Below, piece by piece: positions 6,551-9,616 of a DNA stretch of 9,616 bases. The notes beneath the pieces were generated by a model. The model did no database searches and was not told the origin of the DNA. It saw only the letters and a program-made list of their open reading frames with translations. The DNA is from Bacteroidota bacterium. Lineage in GTDB: Bacteria > Bacteroidota > Bacteroidia > 2-12-FULL-35-15. Position 1 is the stretch's first letter. Each line of letters begins with the position of its first letter. The stretch spans positions 1 to 9,616 of the forward strand of contig JAHEYA010000060.1 of the NCBI GenBank assembly GCA_023251855.1, given 5' to 3'. The position numbers were made by a program, and so were the translations under genes.

Positions 6551-7334
6551 ACCAATTACCACCGGAGCCACCACCACCAAAACCACCGCCACCAAAGCCA
6601 CCAAAGCCTCCTGAAGAACCACCTCCACCACCACCAAAACCTCTACCACCACCCATCATAGAACCTAATAAAAAACCGGTGCCCATGCTCAATCCACCAC
6701 TGCTACCACCACCTTTACTGGATCTGAAAATAATAAGCAGAACAATTAATAGTATAGGAATTATAACTCCTGAAGGAAATTTACCTTTTCGTTTTTGTCC
6801 ATAAGCATCTGAACTGTACTCCCCTTTAGCCAATGACATCAATACATCTGTAGCTTTATCAAGAGCAGTATAAAATTGCCCTGTTTTAAAATACGGAACC
6901 ATTTCATTTTCACGAATCTGTTTGGTTGTTAGATCAGGAATAGCACCTTCAAGTCCATAACCTACAGCAATAAACAAATTTCGTTGTCCTTCACCACCGG
7001 TTGGTTTTATTAATATTACCACACCATTATCGAACTTGGCTTGTCCTACCCCCCATTTATGGCCTAGTTCAGTAGCATAGTTCCATGCCTCATCTCCACC
7101 AAGATCATCAACAATAACGATCACTATTTGATTGGATGTTTGATTTGCAAAATCCTGCAATTTATTTTCTAATTGCGATTCTTCCTGTGGAGATAAAAAA
7201 TTTGGAAATTCTTTAGAAATATTGTTTACCAAACGAGGAGGACTAGGACGCTCAGGGATATTATCAGTTTTTGCTGATACGGCAATTATTGAAAATAAAG
7301 TAACTATTAAAAGAAGAAAATAATTTTTAAACAT
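6549..7334 (-). CDS. Exported TPM-domain protein with Gly-rich tail (YgcG-like)
   Basis: This is a 261-residue protein. Residues 1-21 are a signal peptide or N-terminal anchor ending near Val-Ser-Ala. A proline-rich stretch (27-34) leads into a TPM domain at about 40-172, with the hallmark Asn-Gly-Val-Val-Ile-Leu (103-108) and Gly-Tyr-Gly-Leu-Glu-Gly (125-130) motifs. One transmembrane helix lies at about 188-203. From 208 on the protein is a Gly/Ser tail with runs of five or more glycines ending in Gly-Asn-Trp. This layout is that of YgcG-like proteins. TPM domains are named after plant Tlp18.3/Psb32, for which phosphatase activity has been reported; the bacterial role is poorly known. The TPM domain should face the periplasm. 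It lies 208 bp downstream of a second TPM gene and lemA, a recurrent bacterial association. Confidence 0.9.
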   Translation of the reverse strand: MFKNYFLLLIVTLFSIIAVSAKTDNIPERPSPPRLVNNISKEFPNFLSPQEESQLENKLQDFANQTSNQIVIVIVDDLGGDEAWNYATELGHKWGVGQAKFDNGVVILIKPTGGEGQRNLFIAVGYGLEGAIPDLTTKQIRENEMVPYFKTGQFYTALDKATDVLMSLAKGEYSSDAYGQKRKGKFPSGVIIPILLIVLLIIFRSSKGGGSSGGLSMGTGFLLGSMMGGGRGFGGGGGGSSGGFGGFGGGGFGGGGSGGNW

Positions 7335-7388
7335 TAGAGTTTATATCGAATTAGTTTTGTTAATGTCTGTTGATATTTCAAACCTTTC

Positions 7389-7461
7389 TGTCATTCCGAA
7401 TCCCTGTAAGGGTGAGGAATCTTTTTATTATGGAAGGATTTCTCCTGCGGTCGAAATGACA
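7389..7461. repeat. REP-like intergenic palindrome
   Basis: TGTCATTCCGA at 7389-7399 and TCGAAATGACA at 7451-7461 are inverted with one difference. Inside them GAGGAATC (7414-7421) opposes GGATTTCTCC (7436-7445). The words GTCATTCCGA, GAGGAATC and TCGAAATGAC are, from general familiarity, typical of dispersed intergenic palindromes in many Bacteroidota genomes. It lies in the 208-bp spacer between the two TPM genes and could act as a transcript-end or mRNA-stability hairpin. Copy number in this genome cannot be seen here. Confidence 0.7.
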
Positions 7462-7515
7462 TTGGTTGTAAGCTATTTCGCTCTATATTCTCTTTTCTTA
7501 TATTTTTTAAGCCCA

Positions 7516-7545
7516 GTCATTCTAAGCTTGTCCAAGAGTGAATCA
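7516..7545. repeat. Lone half-arm of REP-like element over a stop codon
   Basis: GTCATTCTAAGCTTGTCC at 7516-7533, followed by AAGAGTGAATCA, resembles one arm of the same type of dispersed palindrome (GTCATTC start, GAATC end) but has no partner arm nearby. Its end overlaps the TGA stop codon of the soluble TPM gene (7543-7545), so the last codons of that gene border the repeat. Confidence 0.5.
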
Positions 7546-7980
7546 TTTTCCGAAACTCATATCATCATTTAATTCATTGGTATCATTGCTTTGTAATGGA
7601 AAATGAGTTTTTAATTTTTCACCAGCCATTTTAATTCCTTTCGATAATCCTTCGGTAAATTGTTCGTTTTTAAAATGTGAAAGCATTTCCTCTTTTATAT
7701 TATCCCAGAAATTTTCTTCCACTTTTTCATTGATCCCTTTATCACCTAGTATGGCAAATTTTTTATCACTCACCGCTAAATAAAATAAAACACCATTACG
7801 TAACTTAGTTTTATTCATTTTTAATCTATGAAATGTATGAGCAGCTTTATCGAGTACTTCCTCTTTACATTGATCATCAATATGAACACGCACCTCACCG
7901 GAAGTGTTATGTTCAGCATCAGCAATCGCTTGCTGAATAGCTTTTTGTTGTTCGGATGTAAAGAATTTTTTAGCGGACAT
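7543..7980 (-). CDS. Soluble single-domain TPM protein
   Basis: This 145-residue protein consists almost entirely of one TPM domain, with no signal peptide and no membrane helix, so it should be cytoplasmic. Visible family features are a Ser-Gly-Glu-Val-Arg-Val-His strand (27-33) and Arg-Asn-Gly-Val-Leu-Phe-Tyr (about 66-72). These are followed by Phe-Ala-Ile-Leu-Gly-Asp-Lys-Gly-Ile-Asn (76-85), the counterpart of the Gly-Tyr-Gly loop in exported members, and a long helical C-terminal part. It resembles in size and layout the single-domain flavobacterial TPM protein BA42 (from memory). The frame stays open to an ATG at 8025, but those extra 15 codons lie in the inverted repeat at 7988-8050. 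ATG 7980, giving an N-terminus Met-Ser-Ala-Lys-Lys, was therefore chosen. It is the middle gene of the lemA-tpm-tpm set, 74 bp below lemA. Confidence 0.85.
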   Translation of the reverse strand: MSAKKFFTSEQQKAIQQAIADAEHNTSGEVRVHIDDQCKEEVLDKAAHTFHRLKMNKTKLRNGVLFYLAVSDKKFAILGDKGINEKVEENFWDNIKEEMLSHFKNEQFTEGLSKGIKMAGEKLKTHFPLQSNDTNELNDDMSFGK

Positions 7981-7987
7981 TTTAGGT

Positions 7988-8050
7988 AGATGTGAGTATT
8001 GAGATGTGAGATATGAGATTCTCAATACTCAAATCTCATATCTCAAATCT
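7988..8050. repeat. Heptad-built inverted repeat between lemA and tpm
   Basis: The segment 8002-8020 pairs with 8032-8050 over 19 bp with one mismatch, loop of 11 nt. A competing perfect 10-bp hairpin joins GAGTATTGAG (7994-8003) with CTCAATACTC (8021-8030). Both arms read in 7-bp units: GAGTATT, GAGATGT, GAGATAT on the left (from 7994) and CTCAATA, CTCAAAT, CTCATAT, CTCAAAT on the right (from 8021). It fills nearly all of the 74-bp spacer, so it may attenuate transcription or separate mRNA segments with different stability. Confidence 0.9.
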
Positions 8051-8054
8051 AACT

Positions 8055-8660
8055 TTATTTTTTCTCTCTCATTCCTTTGATATCAGGAGCTGTATCAGCA
8101 CCTTCCTGAGCCTCAAAATAAGCACGTTTTTGGAAACCAAACATACCTGCCCAGATATTTGTGGGGAATCTACGTATGTAGGTATTCAATGCCTGAGCTG
8201 CTTCATTAAAGCGCATACGCTCAGTAGAGATGCGGTTTTCCATACCTTCATATTGAGCTTGAAAATCGCGGAAAGCTTGTACACTTTGTAATTGAGGATA
8301 GTTTTCAGCAACAGCCATCAATCTTCCTAATGATTGACCAAATGCAGCCTGAGCTTTTTCAAACGCAGCCAATTTTTCAGGAGTCAGATCATCTGCTTTC
8401 AATTGAATACTTGTTGCTTTGCTACGTGCTTCAATTACTGCCTGTAAAGTACCTTTTTCGAAATCCGCAGCACTTTGCACGATCTCAAACAAATTTTTAG
8501 TTTTATCCATACGGGCCTGGTAGGCTACTTCTACCTGTTTCCACTGAGCTGTAACACCTTCATCCATTGTTACTACTTTGTTGTAAACACCACAACCGTT
8601 AAAACCGATTAATAAAAACAAACCGGCAATTACCAATAAAATTATTGTTGATTTTTTCAT
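8055..8660 (-). CDS. lemA: LemA family protein
   Basis: This is a 201-residue protein of usual LemA length. Residues 5-21 form a hydrophobic N-terminal helix. Cys23 in Phe-Asn-Gly-Cys could be a lipidation site, although the residues before it fit a lipobox poorly. The LemA core follows: Tyr26-Asn27-x-Val-Val, then Glu34-x-Val-x-x-Gln-Trp-x-Gln-Val-Glu-Val, then Asn-Leu-Phe-Glu-Ile-Val and a long helical bundle with Glu-Ala-Arg-Ser-Lys-Ala. The end has Tyr-Ile-Arg-Arg-Phe-Pro-Thr-Asn followed by an aromatic segment and Ala-Pro-Asp-Ile-Lys. LemA proteins are membrane-tethered helical bundles of unsettled function, often encoded beside TPM proteins as here. The start at 8660 is the only one that gives the N-terminal helix. 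TATATTTA at 8698-8691 is a weak -7 candidate. Confidence 0.92.
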   Translation of the reverse strand: MKKSTIILLVIAGLFLLIGFNGCGVYNKVVTMDEGVTAQWKQVEVAYQARMDKTKNLFEIVQSAADFEKGTLQAVIEARSKATSIQLKADDLTPEKLAAFEKAQAAFGQSLGRLMAVAENYPQLQSVQAFRDFQAQYEGMENRISTERMRFNEAAQALNTYIRRFPTNIWAGMFGFQKRAYFEAQEGADTAPDIKGMREKK

Positions 8661-8719
8661 TTTTTTATTTTTAAATTAAAATTGATTTTGTAAATATAAG
8701 AATACTAGTGTTTTGTTAA

Positions 8720-8804
8720 ATGTAAGATGTGAAATGGAAAATGTAGGTTTTAACTTTGCGATTGGCTTTTAACCATCTTACATCTGCCATTTTACATTTT
8801 ACAT
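8720..8804. repeat. Heptad-built inverted repeat between htpG and lemA
   Basis: The left arm reads ATGTAAG, ATGTGAA, ATGGAAA, ATGTAGG (8720-8747) and the right arm ATCTTAC, ATCTGCC, ATTTTAC, ATTTTAC, AT (8775-8804). The arms are imperfect reverse complements around a loop of about 27 nt. The element starts 8 bp after the htpG stop codon on the minus strand and may end or protect the htpG transcript. No strong T-run follows on that strand. It shows the same 7-bp construction as the elements at 6387-6543 and 7988-8050, with a different word. Confidence 0.85.
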
Positions 8805-8812
8805 ATCACTAA

Positions 8813-9616
8813 TTAGTCAATTAACTCAACACTTCTTTTAACAAATCGGGTAAGTTCTTCACCTTTTAATAAACCTTGTGAAAGCATTGCCAGATCAGCA
8901 GTTTGTTTTGCGAGTTGTTTTTGTTTTTCTTCATTTTTCTCCTTTAATATTTTAGAAATAAGCGGATGATTGGAGTTTACAACAAGGTTATGCATATCCG
9001 GCAGAGAACCATAAAAATTCATTGCACCACCTCCCAATGCACTCATATCCTTCATTCTGCGCATAAATTCCGGTTTGGTGATAATCATTGGAGCATCTTT
9101 TTCGCTCAGACTTTCAAACACCACATTAAATTTTTCTTTTGCAACAAGTCCTTCAATAATTGGTTGTAATTGTTTTTGTTCAGCCTCCGAAAGCTTTGAT
9201 GGTTGTGCTTCTTCCTTCTTAATTAATTTATCAATGGTGTCCGAATCTACACGTACAAAAGAAGTATCTTTTAATTTTGATTCAAGGTGATTGATATAGT
9301 GAGCATCAATAGGACTGTCAAAAATTAATACATCATATCCTCTTTCTTTAGCAGTTTCAATAAAGCTGTGCTGCTCATCCACATTAGTGGTATAGAGACA
9401 GATCACTCGTTTATCTTTATCTGTTTGAAGTGGTTTTATTTTTTCAGCATACTCTTCTAACGTTGAATAAACACCTGCTGAATTTTTCAGCAATGCAAAC
9501 TTTTGAGCTTTCTCGTAAAATTTTTCATCTGATAACATGCCGTATTGAACAAAAATTTTAATGTCTTCCCATTTGCTTTCAAAATCAGTGCGATCTTTTT
9601 TGAAAAGCTCTTCCAG
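8813..9616 (-). CDS. htpG: HtpG (Hsp90) chaperone, C-terminal part
   Basis: The frame is open from the right edge to TAA at 8813-8815, giving 267 residues; the N-terminal ATPase domain is outside the window. The visible part begins Leu-Glu-Glu-Leu-Phe-Lys-Lys-Asp and continues through the end of the middle domain, where Trp-Glu-Asp-Ile-Lys and Tyr-Gly-Met-Leu-Ser-Asp-Glu-Lys-Phe match Hsp90. The Val-Ile-Cys-Leu-Tyr-Thr-Thr and Asp-Val-Leu-Ile-Phe-Asp-Ser-Pro-Ile-Asp strands follow, then the C-terminal dimerisation domain with Met-Arg-Arg-Met-Lys-Asp-Met and Asn-Ser-Asn-His-Pro-Leu-Ile. Hsp90 is a cytosolic ATP-driven dimeric chaperone. Against a typical HtpG of about 600-630 residues this is a bit over two fifths of the protein. 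No sign of a frameshift. Confidence 0.93.
   Translation of the reverse strand: MEELFKKDRTDFESKWEDIKIFVQYGMLSDEKFYEKAQKFALLKNSAGVYSTLEEYAEKIKPLQTDKDKRVICLYTTNVDEQHSFIETAKERGYDVLIFDSPIDAHYINHLESKLKDTSFVRVDSDTIDKLIKKEEAQPSKLSEAEQKQLQPIIEGLVAKEKFNVVFESLSEKDAPMIITKPEFMRRMKDMSALGGGAMNFYGSLPDMHNLVVNSNHPLISKILKEKNEEKQKQLAKQTADLAMLSQGLLKGEELTRFVKRSVELID

Noticed and set aside
7357..7572. Open frame of 71 codons on the plus strand
   Set aside because: It is read through the REP-like palindrome and half-arm; the apparent protein is a translation of repeat DNA.
7981..8025. Upstream ATG at 8025 for the soluble TPM gene
   Set aside because: The extra codons are the inverted repeat itself; the TPM domain begins normally after ATG 7980.

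Overview
The window looks like an ordinary chromosomal stretch from a member of the Bacteroidota. It is AT-rich, promoters with the TAnnTTTG -7 motif can be seen, Shine-Dalgarno sites are absent, lipoproteins carry a Cys-Lys-Lys-Asp start, and there is a long exported PKD-repeat protein. Nothing allows a call below phylum level. No tRNA, rRNA, CRISPR array, transposase or phage gene was seen, and the longest gene-free stretch is about 208 bases.

Left third (1-3443, minus strand): the N-terminal 1147 codons of a very large secreted protein. It has a signal peptide followed by about thirteen PKD-type beta-sandwich repeats of about 87 residues, each with a recurring cysteine pair. The gene runs off the left edge. 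It is divergent from tadA (3547-3996, plus), the tRNA wobble adenosine deaminase. tadA converges on a DjlA-like J-domain protein with a TerB-like middle (4013-4759, minus).

Middle (4760-6548): a divergent promoter region with an 11-bp perfect inverted repeat drives the DjlA-like gene leftwards. Rightwards it drives two tandem paralogous mini-lipoproteins, each with four conserved cysteines in the mature part. A strong rho-independent terminator follows. Next comes a fused MauE/DoxX-like membrane and thioredoxin-fold protein (CGC and CPHC motifs), probably an envelope thiol-disulfide factor. Its 3' flank is an array of sixteen 7-bp units that folds with a downstream inverted arm and a T-run into a terminator-like hairpin.

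Right third (6549-9616, all minus): a LemA / soluble TPM / exported TPM-Gly-rich (YgcG-like) cluster in the order lemA, tpm, tpm, preceded by the C-terminal 267 codons of htpG (Hsp90), which enters from the right edge.

The most unusual structure lies in the intergenic spacers. Three of them (6387-6543, 7988-8050, 8720-8804) hold hairpin-forming elements whose two arms are both built of degenerate 7-bp units, with different words at each site but the same architecture. A fourth spacer (7335-7542) holds a different, REP-like palindrome plus a lone half-arm that covers the stop codon of the soluble TPM gene.
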